Below are positions 53,703 through 64,000 of a stretch of 64,000 nucleotides of DNA, in pieces; position 1 is the stretch's first letter, and each line of letters opens with the position of its first letter. The position numbers and the translations under genes are program-made. Source of the DNA: Chlorops oryzae (Eukaryota > Arthropoda > Insecta > Diptera > Chloropidae); assembly GCA_020466095.1 (NCBI GenBank), contig CM035806.1:62974253-63038252 (forward strand), given 5' to 3'. The notes beneath the pieces were generated by a model. That model saw nothing but the letters and a program-made list of their open reading frames with translations. It had not been told where the DNA came from and ran no database searches.

Positions 53703-55232
53703 ATTAAAAAAAACATAACTAATGTTTAAACAAAAAGATAAAAAAAAAATAATAAAATAAAAACAAGAAGAAAAAAAATAAAACAAAAATTAAAATTTTT
53801 TTTTCCATAAATTAACAATTGACCTCCAACTCACCCAAAACGTCTCACCATGGGTGAGTCTTACATGCACTACTCTCCTTCTAATGTAGGCCCCATGTTA
53901 AAGAGGTGAGTTGAATGCATATAAGAGTAAATTATGTGGGGACTAGTTGTGGTCTTTTTGAGGTGCACCATAGGTGAGTAGGGGGTGAGTCTCAATTACT
54001 GCAGGGTAAGGATTCGCCGGCATCGCAGGCAAGAAACTGCTACCGAAACTCACTAACACATATGAGCAAATGTTGCAGTTACTAACACCAATGCATATTC
54101 TGTAAACACATTTTTCTAGTGTTGAATTTCCGCGATAAGTAACCAGTAATTTGTTTGCAGTCTCCTTAATTGGGATAAGCCAAAGTGATGCTCATGAATA
54201 AAAACATAATTAAAATAATATTTACATATTAAGGAAATAAATCGCAGAAATACTTCAAAATACTACTTTGACGCAAGTATTCAATGATGTACCTATTGAT
54301 TTGCTCATTCCTGCATGTCTCTGAGGTTTATACATCAATAAGATATGTCGCCACTTAATTATTTCAAAAGTTGCAAGCGGCGGAGTCACATTCGAAGTAT
54401 TGATGGAATATTATGAAACTAATAAGCTTTAAAAAACTTTAAGTACTTATTTATATATAAAATAATTTTTAGAAATAACTTTTTTTTTTAATTTCAAATA
54501 ATCGAATGGAAAAGGGTGGGTTGCACGAAAAAAGATATCCATATCTTCTCTTTACTAATAACAGATTTCTAACTAGTAACAAGTACTGCGACATTTCAGA
54601 TACATGCAATGTGCCAAAAAGAGACGAACCTATGCCCATATTGGCGCAACAGAAAAAGATAGCTGCTACATTTACGCAGTGTGCGCAACATCTTTTCAGC
54701 AACATTGCGGTATAAATCTCCTCTTGCCCACAAGCTTGTAACGAAGAAAATACCGCAACACCTGGTACCCGTATCGGGTACGTAACTAGTTATATAACTG
54801 TTACGATTCTTGCTGGGATGTGGTATGGGAAATATTTTTTTTCTCTCTTCCTCCTGAGTGAAACAGCCAAGGCTACGTCAAATAAACCAACAAGCAGCTT
54901 TTCTAAACAACTCCCCGTAGGTTTCGTTTGAAATAACATGCACTTCTCAAACACTTGTAAAGAAATGAATGATACAGCTGTACAAGCGTGTATAGCTCTA
55001 TACGAAACTCTACCCCCGTTTGCACTAGTTCTTGAGTTCTGGTGAAAGTACTAGTTGTCTCTGGCTAATTTACCCCGCCTTACTAGAGGTATTTTTCGAA
55101 AACCTTCCCATTTGAATGCATGAGAAAGAAAGAGATACAAAAATTGTTTCGGAACATTCAACAAACAACCGTTTATTTACTTCGTACGTCTTTCTCTACT
55201 TATACGCTATTTATACTTTAAGAAATTTCGAT
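53703..55232. other. non-coding stretch, nothing assignable
   Basis: 53820-54005 carries repeated GGTGAGT/ACTCACC words in both orientations. 55085-55230 resembles the core of the hairpin MITE at 15640-15812 (CATGAGAAAGAAAGAGA, TTCAACAAA). No gene recognised. Confidence 0.4.
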
Positions 55233-55242
55233 ATTTTTTTTT
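55233..55242 (-). other. poly(A) tail of a LINE, cut off by a PIF insertion
   Basis: A T run on the plus strand directly left of the PIF element is, on the minus strand, the A run expected after the LINE whose body starts at 57493. The PIF element sits between body and tail. Confidence 0.55.
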
Positions 55243-55557
55243 TACGTTTAGGCCCGTTTTCTGAATGTCCGGTTAAACCGTAACCGGCAGTTATTTTAAC
55301 AAAAAATCAAGTTTTGTTTTCTCAAAATACGATTAAGGCACAAACCTTAACCGATGCTCATCTGCCGATTAAATTTATTTATAAGAAACATCAGGCGGTT
55401 AGATCTAGTAGCTTTGTTATAGAATATTTTGGAATTCGTATATTTAAAATTTTTGTTTCAAAGCATCGCCGTGAAAATGAATCGCGGCTGGTATTTACAT
55501 TCCATACAATACTTACATTCCCTTCAGGAATACTTGGTAATGGAGACACCAAATTGA

Positions 55558-56084
55558 GTGAAGACATATAGATGTCGAAGAAACTATTTTGAAGAATTGG
55601 GCGACGTTGAATTCATCAAAAGATTCAGGTTATCTAAATTAACTTGCAGTCTTCTACAAGCCAAACTCTCTAGCTCTATTCGGTCTAACTCGACTAGTTA
55701 TGTTAAATTGTTTTTGTTGAAAAAGTTTTCTCTGAACCATCCTTCTGCAGAAATGGTGCACTTGCTTTTACTAAACTTTACAACGAGGCGCAAATTCGTG
55801 CTCGAAAAGTAATAGAAAGATGTTTTGGTGTTTGAAAACGGCGATTTCCGGTCTTATCAATGGGTATGCGTATTTGCCTCGACACGGCGAAGGCTGTGAT
55901 AGTCGCTTGTGAAGTCCTTCATAACATAGCAACACTGCAAAAAGATCCAGTTGCAGGAGATGAAAATATGACCCTTCCACCCGAAGCATTTTTTTCTACC
56001 AACAACATTCAAAATAGCGAGACATTCAACAACTCCGATGCAAGAGCCAGAGACATTTTAATTGCTAACTATTTCTCATCGTAA
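55558..56084 (+). pseudogene. HARBI1-like nuclease, internally deleted
   Basis: The N-terminal part YFEELGDVEFIKRFRLSKLT matches the start of Harbinger nucleases. After the deletion, in another frame, come LYNEAQIRARKVIERCFGV, a TGA where Trp is expected, KRRFPVLSMGMRICLDTAKA and VLHNIA, ending LIANYFSS with a stop at 56084. The first two catalytic Asp lay in the missing middle. The family is clear from the 'RCFGV.KrRFPvL…VLHNia' block; the gene is dead. Confidence 0.85.
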
Positions 56085-56373
56085 GTTACAATATCCCTAT
56101 CATTATAAATAAAATCACATAGTACCTATCTCTTTAACAGATTGTAGTCGCTTAAATACTTGGGCATTGACAACAAAGGTACAAAGAGGCGATTTGCTGG
56201 AGATTATGTTCCTGTGAATATGAAAGAAAAATATACAAAATAAAATTTATAAATTACTACTAATTTATTTATTTACAAAAATAAATACAATAACTAAATT
56301 ATTGCATTACAGTTGATGCCCTAGCAGTAGGACTTCAGCATAAAAAAACCAATCACACTGTTATAGTTTTTTC

Positions 56374-57309
56374 TCAAATATTTTCGAAGAGATAGTCGGA
56401 GCTGCTGCTGTTTTCAAGACGGAGTTTTTTCTTTGCCACTTTTATCTGAAGAAGCTCATTTTGAAGACGAAGATTTTTCATTTCTATATTATGCTTCTCA
56501 TCCATCAGTTCTATTTCTTTTTCGTGCTTCTTGTTAGCTCGCATTTTCTCGCTTTCGAAGAACGCTTGTTGAATTTTCGTCAACTTCAGCTTTTCCTCAT
56601 CTAATGAGCTCTTTCCCTTCATCTTATTTCCTGCAAGTTTCTTGGAAACTGGTTTCCTCAGTTGGGAGGGGTTCCATTTGTTGGCAAAACTTTCAGAAAA
56701 ATCTTCACTTGATATGTTAGCAATTTCGTCAGTTGTTGTTTCTATCGATTCAACATCTGTGTTCTGAACTGATGAAATCACAATTTCCTTGTCTACTGCT
56801 ACAATTGTGTGGATATAAGTACCACTTTTGGGATTTTCTATGTTGAGTCATACTTTCCGTCGCTGTCAAATATGTTGTCAAGCCCAGTGGCCGATTCACT
56901 TATAAGGCCAATGATTCAGTCTGAGACACTATATACGAAATTTCTCGCTTGGGGACCACCACCAGTACGGTACGTCTCACGCTTTTCTGCCGCTAGTTCA
57001 GATTTTGATTTTCGTTTCATATTTTCGTACTTCTTTTTTAGTGTTTTCCAAGTTCGCTGGCTTCCAGTTTTGCTAGCAATAAGCGAAGTTAGTATCTCCC
57101 ATGCTTGCTCTTTTTCTTTCCATGTGACGGCGTCGGTCTTCTTATTTTCAAGAACGGATTTTTACTTTTCAACAAGTGAAACTAATTCGATCTCCTCTTC
57201 TTTTGAAAAATTTTTGCTGCGTATTCTCTTTTTATATCCCAAATTCATATTGAACGACAGTTGGTTTTCAAAAAATTCAATACGAAACGCTGCAAAAATC
57301 TATGGTTTT
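56374..57309 (-). pseudogene. Myb/SANT-like DNA-binding protein of the PIF element
   Basis: The N-terminal part, frameshifted and with a stop, reads NFSKEEEIELVSLVEK and then WEILTSLIASKTGSQRTWKT, followed by LKKKYENMKRKSK. This is the pattern of the Myb_DNA-bind_5 domain that helps PIF nucleases reach the nucleus and bind the TIRs. The C-terminal 135 residues (56781-56374) are open and end in a Lys/Glu-rich coil (KIQQAFFESEKMRANKKHEK) typical of these partners. At least two breaks disable it. The start at about 57309 is MTKP. Confidence 0.78.
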
Positions 57310-57492
57310 GTCATTTAGAAACAGATGTTTTGTGAACGCGTTGCCAACTTCTCACTTATTAACCAGAACAAATCATTTAGACATTGACAAAACGAAAATG
57401 CTTAACCGACACTTTTAATCATTGGATTAGTTTAACTGCCGGTAAGTTAATCTAGACTTTAACCGGACATTCAGAAAACGGGCCTACGTTTA

Positions 57493-59085
57493 TTTATTGT
57501 ATCACTCCTCTGGGGAAGGAGTCCAGCAATAATTTTTAAAATCTTACACCTAATCAACTCAATTACAAATCACAAAGCATATCTCAAATATAAGATTGGA
57601 TCATGATACGTAATTTATGGATCATCAGAGGCCTCGCCTAATAGGAACTAGGCTTTGGTGATGTCTGAAGGAGCACACGTAATTGAGTTGGTGTTGTAGA
57701 GCAATGGGGCTCAGCTAATAGAAGTGCCGTGGATTGCTTGCGCGAATTTCGATTTTAAATAGCTGGGAAAGCTATGTTGTTTGAAGTGCATGGATTGCAC
57801 GCAGGAACCGCGTCGTGAATCAGCTAGGAATGCTGTGTTGATGGATGTGCATGGATTTCAGGTGTTGTTGATTACTACTTGCTGATCGATCTTTTGTTTT
57901 TAACCTCGAGGAGTCGGAGGTATTTGATAATCCACGCGCTAGTGGATTTACGTGTCTGTGCAATTTATACAAATACTTTTCTTTGGCTTTGGCGAACTCC
58001 GTTTTAACCAGTTCTACGTTAAGTTCTCTATGTATTCTTTCATCTGAAATAAACCAAGGAGCTCCGAATATAGTCCTTAGTATTTTGGACTGAGCTCTTT
58101 CCTGGATATCTATGTTGGAATTGCTTGCATTTCCATACAAATGCAAACCATACGTCCATATTGGTTTTATGACTTGTTTGTATAGCGATTATTAATTAAC
58201 CAGAGCAAGCTATTGGCTTTAAGTTTCATTTGGGTTCTGTTGGAATCGATATGCTTGCGCCATGTCAATCGTTTATGCAAGTGAATTCCGAGGTAAGTAA
58301 CATCTTCCCTTTGAGGGGTGCGTGTGTTATTAAGGAAAATGTCCGGAGAAGATTTTCTGTTAAGCGTGAATGTTATATGCCGACATTTAAGCTCATTTAT
58401 ATCAATTCGCCATTTAGAGAGACAGACTTGGATCTCGCTGAGCTGATTTTGGAGCTAAGAAGTTGCAACTCTTATATCCTTGTGTCGGCTTAATATCGCT
58501 GTGTCATCAGCGAATGTTGAAACTGTTATTCGATCACTAATAGGAATATCTGCAGTATACAAATGATAAAGAAAAGGCCCTACAACACTTTCTTGAGGGA
58601 CCCCTACATTAATTTGAAAACTTTTTGTTGTAAACATATTATGTTTCAGTTGGAACGTTCTATGTTTTAAGTATGACTTGTATAGCAAGCCTTCATGCCA
58701 GACTTTGTCGAACGCTTGTTGCACGTCCAAGAATACTGCTGAGCAGTACTCTCGATGTTCATAGGCAAATCGAATTTCATTTGTAATACGATTTACCTGT
58801 TCAATAGTACCATGTTGTTTTAAAAACCGACTTGATGAGAGGGAATAACATGATGTTCTTGTAGGTATTTTGTTAATTTGGATATTAGTAGTTTTTCGAA
58901 TAATTTTGAGAGGGTCGGGAGCAGGCTAATAGGTCTATAAGAGGAAGTTTTGGTAAGATCTTATCCTGGCTTAGGAACCATTTTAATTACCGACCGTTTC
59001 CAGTCTTTCGGAAAAAAACCGTACATTATGATAGAATTAAAAAGGATTGCTAAAAATTCTACTGCTACTGAAGGTATATATTTCA
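57493..59085 (-). pseudogene. Jockey-type LINE reverse transcriptase, 5'-truncated
   Basis: From about 59080 the minus strand reads FFPKDWKRSVIKMVPKPG, then SSYRPISLLPTLSKLFEKLL, HGTIEQVNRITNEIRFAYEH, and DVQQAFDKVWHEGLLYK. GVPQESVVGPFLYHLYTADI comes next, with the active-site motif FADDTAILSRH, and a C-terminal region SKILRTIFGAPWFISDERIH follows. Stops and frameshifts break it (for example Gly-Phe-stop near 58830). The 3' end is at 57493 and its poly(A) has been displaced to 55233-55242. It would have encoded the RT of a target-primed retrotransposon. Confidence 0.85.
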
Positions 59086-61702
59086 ACATTTTTGAAGTGA
59101 CCTGCTCTTTTGTTCCACCTAATAGTGGCAGTGAACTCTACCTGTCACATTTTCATGCAATTCGAGCTGTGTTTGACCGTCTAGGGCTCACCGATTACTT
59201 CATTGGAGGTGGAGACTTTAATTTACCCAATCTCTCTTGGGAAAGTTCAACCGAGACATCATTCATGACGCCTATGTCAACCGCACCTAATGACTTCGTT
59301 GATTCAATCATAGATTTACCTCTATATCAAATTAACGCCATTCAGAATAAAAATAATAGAAATCTAGATCTAATATTCGTCAGCACGGAGTTAATTTCTC
59401 CTGCAACTCGTTCAGAGCCGTATGCCATTCCCGAAGATGCCCACCACCCTTCCTTGGAGTTCTCTTTGGAATACTCAATGGAGTCTCACAGCTTAAAAAT
59501 AAGAATGAAAACTATGCAAAAATATTGCTTTTATAACACCGATTTACCAAGTTTTGAGGACCTATTTATTGAATATTGATTGGGGCATCCTGAGCAGTAA
59601 TTGTCCTGAACATGCAACACATGTATTCTATTCAATCCTTGAATCCGGTATTGAAAGCTATGTCCCGAAGAAATCTGTGGTCGTTGATAATCATCCGGTG
59701 TGGTATTCCACTGAGCTTCGTTATTTAAAGAATAGAAAAAATGTACTACATAAAAAATTTAAAAGGACTGGGGAACTTATTGACTACGCCCGTTATACTA
59801 ATGCTCGCTATTGTTTCGTAAGATGTAATAAAGTATGCTATGAAAACCATCTTGCTTACCTAAAACAAAAAGTCTGGTCAAACCCAAATAAATTTTTTGA
59901 CTTTGTAAATTCCAAGCGTAAAGAAAGGGCCTACCCATTCCAAATGGTTTACAGAAATGTTGGGTCAACTTCTGATGATGATGCTGCAAATTTATTTGCG
60001 GATTTCTTTCAAAATGTCTACACTACGTTTACCTTTACTCCTTCTATAAATCAGCCTGATCTATTTTATGGAATGTCTCTTTTCAACATGCCAGTTATAG
60101 ATGGAGCCACAGTATTTTCGTATTTAAATGCCATGAAACCATCGTTCAGCTCTGGTCCCGACGGTATTCCTGCCTTCATTTTAAAGAATTGTGCTGATCT
60201 GTTTATGTAATGTGTTAAGCCCAATTTTTAATCTTTCGTTAAAAACTGGAGTCTTCCCAGACGCTTGGAAGCTTTCATACACAATACCTTTGCATAAAAA
60301 TGGACCCAAATCTCAAGTGGAAAACTATAGGAGCATTGCCAGACTTAACTGTATCCCGAAGGTATTTGAGCACATCATAACAGATCAATTGTCACGCTGC
60401 CTCGCTTCTGTTATTTCACCGAGACAGCATGGTTTCATGAAGGGAAGATCGACGGTATCAAATCTGCTGGAACTTACATCAATAATATCGGATGGATTCC
60501 ATGGTGGATATCAAACGGATGTGATATTTACTGACTTCAGCAAAGCATTTGATAGTCTAAATCACGAACTACTGCTTTTTAAACTTGGCTCTTTAGGCTT
60601 TCCTAACCCGCTCGTATGCTGGATAGCATCTTACTTGGATTGTCGGAGGCAGTCTGTCCTCTATAACAATTCTTCGTCGAGGTACATTGACGTAACGTGC
60701 GGAGTACCACAAGGAAGCCACTTAGGACCACTGTTTTTTATATTATTTATCAACGATCTTCCTCTCATACTGCGAAATTGCCATATTTTAATTTTCGCGG
60801 ATGATGTAAAGCTGTTTATGTCTTATAATAACTATCATGATAATTTATATATGAAAGCTGACCTTAACCGATTTGCTGATTGGTGTGAGTCTAATCTTCT
60901 CCGGCTTAACTTAGATAAATGTAAGGTGATGACCTTCTCGTGGAAAAATGCTATTCATCAGATCTACACTGTAAGAAATACGCAGCTAGAACGTGTACAG
61001 CGCTATCGTGACCTGGGAATTGTTTTGGATACTAAGCTAAGATTTAACTTTCACATTCAAAAAATAATAAGGAAATCAAGAAGTGTACTTGGATTTGTTA
61101 AACTTTGGTCTACAGAATTCAATCATCTAATGATAACCAAGCTTCTTTACATCACACTTGTTCGGCCTACGCTTGAATATGCGTCTCCAGTTTGGTGCCC
61201 ACAATATAATACTTACGTTGATCAAATTGAGTCGGTACAAAAACAATTTCTTTTGTTTGCTCTGAGCGATAGTTCATTTGATGCTTCCGGGAATCTTCTG
61301 CCATATAATAATCGCTTAAGACTGATCAGACTTCCATCTTTAACCAGCCGTCGCATAACAGCAAATGTGATATTTCTTCATAAACTTCTCTCTGGACTGA
61401 TTGATTGCCAGAGTTTACTTGCTCGCGTTCCTATTTTCATTCCTGCAAGACCACTTCGTCATTATGAACCAGTTCGCTTGCCTCCACGCAGTTCAAACTA
61501 CACTGATTTTGAACCATTTAGGGTAATTTGCAGGGACTATAATGCTTTATATGAATTTGTTTGTTTTTCAAGGCCACTTCATGTAATTAAAAGAAACTTA
61601 ATACGTTTTCTAAACTCTACTTAGAGTTTGACCTAATTTTAAATCAACTTAGCTGATAGATGTAAATTATCTTGTAGCTAAGTAAATAAATAAATAAATA
61701 AA
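59086..61702 (+). pseudogene. non-LTR retrotransposon ORF2 (endonuclease end + RT), 5'-truncated
   Basis: Starts within the AP endonuclease (CSFVPPNSGSELYLSHFHAI, GGGDFNLPNLSW). A frameshift near 59570 leads to NIDWGILSSNCPEHA and SSGPDGIPAFILKNC; a second near 60200 leads into a 470-codon RT frame: YRSIARLNCIPKVFEHIITD, FTDFSKAFDSLNHELLLFKL, GVPQGSHLGPLFFILFINDL, the catalytic FADDVKLF, and LRLNLDKCKVMTFS. The stop is at 61624; a short 3' UTR ends in a TAAA-repeat tail (61681-61702). It belongs to the Jockey/CR1-like group; the exact clade is uncertain. Two frameshifts and the missing 5' part show it is dead on arrival. Confidence 0.9.
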
Positions 61703-61737
61703 ATATGATTAAGTCCTGGAGCTTTTTTACATACTAA

Positions 61738-61955
61738 TTAATTTTTGATTGTGTTATTAACTTCACTTTTAGTGATGTTAACCCGAATCCTACATGTGTT
61801 TTCAGGTTGTACTGCGAGAGTATATTTGATTGTACTGAAATTTGGGTGGACAACTTTACTCAGGTGCAATGCAAAGGCCGTCGCTTTCTCTTCGTCAGAA
61901 CGTGCCCAACCATAATTTGGTTTCCGAATAGGTGGCTCACTGTGCCCGGGGGTCT
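61738..61955 (-). pseudogene. small Jockey-like LINE fragment
   Basis: The minus frame PIRKPNYGWARSDEEKATAF followed by ALHLSKVV aligns with the region between endonuclease and RT of the next LINE (NWARSDEEKASVFAQHL at about 62870-62925). It is a 70-residue piece only, oppositely oriented to its neighbours. Confidence 0.7.
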
Positions 61956-61984
61956 TCAAACCGCGGCTCGCTAACCATAAAGAC

Positions 61985-63586
61985 TCATGATTTGAGCCTC
62001 TGGGTGAAAGGTTTTGTACAAAGTTGGGTTGTTATTTCTATTTTTCCACGATTCTCAGTCAGCGAAAATCACTTTAATGAATTTTTCAACACCCTTGGAA
62101 ATAAATTTTTAGCAGCAGGCGATTATAATGCAAAACACACCCATTGGGGCTCTCGTCTGATCTCTCCAAGGGGTAGACAATTATACAACACACTGATATT
62201 TAGCTCCAGTACTCTAGGATTTATTTTACCCGGACATCCCACGTATTGGCCAACAGATCTAAATAAAATACCAGACCTCATAGACTTTGCCATTACAAGA
62301 GGCTTTGATAATTCGCGTATTTCAACGTCGATTTGCCACGAAATGTCTTCAGATCATTGTCCTCTACTAATCGAAATTTCAGAAAACATAAAAACAACAC
62401 GCCCCCCTTTTAGACTGACCACTTCAAAAACGAATTGGGTTAATTATAAAAAGTACGTTGCAACACACATACACTCTGAATATGCAATATGTAATGAAAG
62501 TCAAATCGATGAAGCTGCAACAACCCTGAATTCAATATTAACTTCAGCGGCGGAGCATTCTACCCCAAAAACCTTTGAGCCTGCCGTTAGAAATTTGCAT
62601 CATACTAATAGTCATATTGAAAGATCATTGCGAGAAAAACGTAGATTGAGAAGAGAATGGCAACAACATAGGTCCCCTGACAGTAAAGCTAGACTCAATA
62701 CAGCTTCAAAGCAACTTAAAATCGCTCTTCAAAAAGACCAAGACAGGAAAAACTATAATTTCATTTAAAATCTTGCACCTATTAGAACGTCGAAAGAGTC
62801 ATTATGGCGAGCTTTAAAAATAAAAAATTCACCCATAGAACATGAATCTCCCTTAAGGGATTCAAGAGAAAATTGGGCAAGAAGTGATGAGGAAAAAGCA
62901 TCCGTCTTTGCTCAACACTTGTGCTCAGTGTTTCTACCAAACCCACCGGCAACAGGCCATATATTTCCCCTCTGCGAGGTGAACAACCAAATTATCCCTA
63001 TGACATTTAATGCCAATGAAATAAAATGCATAATTAACGAAAATTTTTGCGAGAAAAAATCACCCGGCTATAACTATATAACCCCAAAAACGATCAAGGA
63101 ATTGCCATACAATGCTCTTACGTATGCAGCACGGCTTTTTAATGCTAATGTAAGCTTCTCCCACTTCCCTGAGATATGGAAAGAATCGGTCATCATGATG
63201 ATACTGAAGCCCGGGAAAGAACAGGTTAATCGAATCACTCTTGAAATTCGTAACGCCTTCGAAAAAAAAGAATATTGTTCAATAAAGTGTGGCATGGGGG
63301 TCTTATTGCTAAAATAAAGTCTCTTCTCCCTCAAAATTTTCACGAAATTCTTATATCATACCTCCAAAATAGATTCTTTAGAGTAAGATGTAATGAATTT
63401 ATAACGGATAAATTTGAAATTAAAGCAGGAGTCCCGCAAGGCAGTGTATTAGGCCCCTCTCTTTTACTGCTTCTAACAGCCGACATCCCCACTAGTGACA
63501 ATATTGTAATGTCAACTTTTGCCGACGACACAGCATTATTGAGCTGCCACCGCGATCCCATGGAAGCATCAAGAATCCTACAAGAG
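61985..63586 (+). pseudogene. Jockey-type LINE ORF2 with internal deletion, 3' end cut by another element
   Basis: Endonuclease part: FLAAGDYNAKHTHWGSRLIS and SSDHCPLLIEIS. A stop ends the first frame at 62768. The same protein resumes as RTSKESLWRALKIKNS and ARSDEEKASVFAQHL. RT start: GYNYITPKTIKELPYNALTY and SVIMMILKPGKE. The fingers region is then missing, and the text jumps to QVNRITLEIRNAF. GVPQGSVLGPSLLLLLTADI and the catalytic FADDTALLSCH follow. The element stops at about 63586, where a copy of the 40223-type element begins. Confidence 0.88.
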
Positions 63587-64000
63587 CATGTAGGACTGTA
63601 GGTCTAACTGTCGACGTCGAAAAGCCTCTGCCGCGATGGGGATATACACCATTAGGCAGGCATAGGAAGTTCAACAAATTGGGGATATTCACCAAAAAGC
63701 TACCAACAAAAACCTTAAGCAGGAATAGGAAATTCAACAAATTCGAGAAATTCACCAGAAAGCTACCAACAACAATACGGGTAGACATAAAGTGGCACTA
63801 TGATGCCACTTGCAAGAAAATTATCAAAGAAACACGGCGTCGGCTCGGTTTTTTATATTGCTTGAAAAGTTCATAATTGAAACTTTATTAAATTTATTAC
63901 GATATGTTTTTGCTTAATGTGCACGAATGTTTTCATTTTGTAATAAATTGACATACATTTTTGACTACAGCTACGAATTTGATTGTACATAGAATTTAGC
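63587..64000 (+). mobile_element. copy of the 40223-40982 element, runs off the window
   Basis: Begins CATGTAGGACTGTAGGTCTA, close to the terminal ATATAGTACTATAGGTCTA of the other copy. It carries the same two 60-bp repeats and the frame ending ETRRRLGFLYCLKSS (stop at 63876). The closing GATTGTACATAGAATTTAG also matches. It is inserted in a LINE; the far end is outside the window. Confidence 0.82.

Larger units (their letters stand above)
55251..57484. mobile_element. PIF/Harbinger element, decayed, in the tail of a LINE
   Basis: 2234 bp with inverted ends GGCCCGTTTTCTGAATGTCC followed by GGTTAAA. The flanks both read TACGTTTA (55243-55250, 57485-57492), an 8-bp direct repeat longer than the 3 bp usual for PIF. 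It contains fragments of the two standard PIF genes: a HARBI1-like nuclease (plus) and a Myb/SANT-like protein (minus), arranged convergently. The nuclease core is deleted, so it is non-autonomous. Confidence 0.85.

Overview
This window is eukaryotic and looks like repeat-rich, probably heterochromatic DNA from a fly (Diptera). The signs are an AT-rich base composition, short GT-AG introns of about 60-110 bp, mariner, P, hAT, PIF/Harbinger, BEL/Pao and Jockey-like elements, a primer site matching insect tRNA-Tyr, and a 100-N scaffold gap at 46591-46690. A higher fly such as a tephritid is my best guess, but the sequence alone does not prove it. Almost every recognisable coding stretch belongs to a transposable element (TE). 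Two exceptions stand out: a three-exon C-type-lectin-domain gene at 47207-48217, and a 196-codon open frame of unknown function at 48937-49527 (minus strand).

Layout: 1-735 is the end of a mariner element that runs off the left edge. 1130-2020 is a dispersed repeat with 127-bp tandem units. 2670-2945 is a PIF-like end, followed by the last exons of a DUF4806-like gene. From 5934 to 18041 lies one degenerate P element (minus strand) split by two hAT insertions, each with a perfect 8-bp target duplication: hAT-2 (7548-12648) and hAT-1 (12788-16230). hAT-2 still encodes an apparently intact spliced transposase, although its intron holds a P-derived MITE and a second, hAT-type MITE. The P 5' part and its flank are tandemly duplicated (16055-19551 and 19552-23050, nearly identical).

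Next is a hAT-type MITE (22379-28292) that has absorbed a 3.35-kb near-perfect palindrome, a small hairpin MITE and a decayed element coding for a DDE-like (DUF7869-like) protein. A PIF/Harbinger derivative (30805-39661, TTA target duplication) contains a full-length, open BEL/Pao retrotransposon (31308-39283). The BEL leader carries a nested palindrome built from repeats of one terminal sequence.

After 40 kb come: a small repeat family with copies near 28.4, 40.2 and 63.6 kb; a long-TIR element with a pseudogenised protein of a widespread but poorly named TE family (43252-46590), itself hit by a hAT remnant; the lectin gene; AT-rich sequence with tRNA-like segments; a PIF element inserted in the tail of a LINE (55251-57484); and several 5'-truncated Jockey-like LINEs up to the end.

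The parts do not form a pathway. The window reads as layered TE insertions whose order can be worked out from target duplications and interrupted frames. All calls come from reading the sequence; no database search was run.
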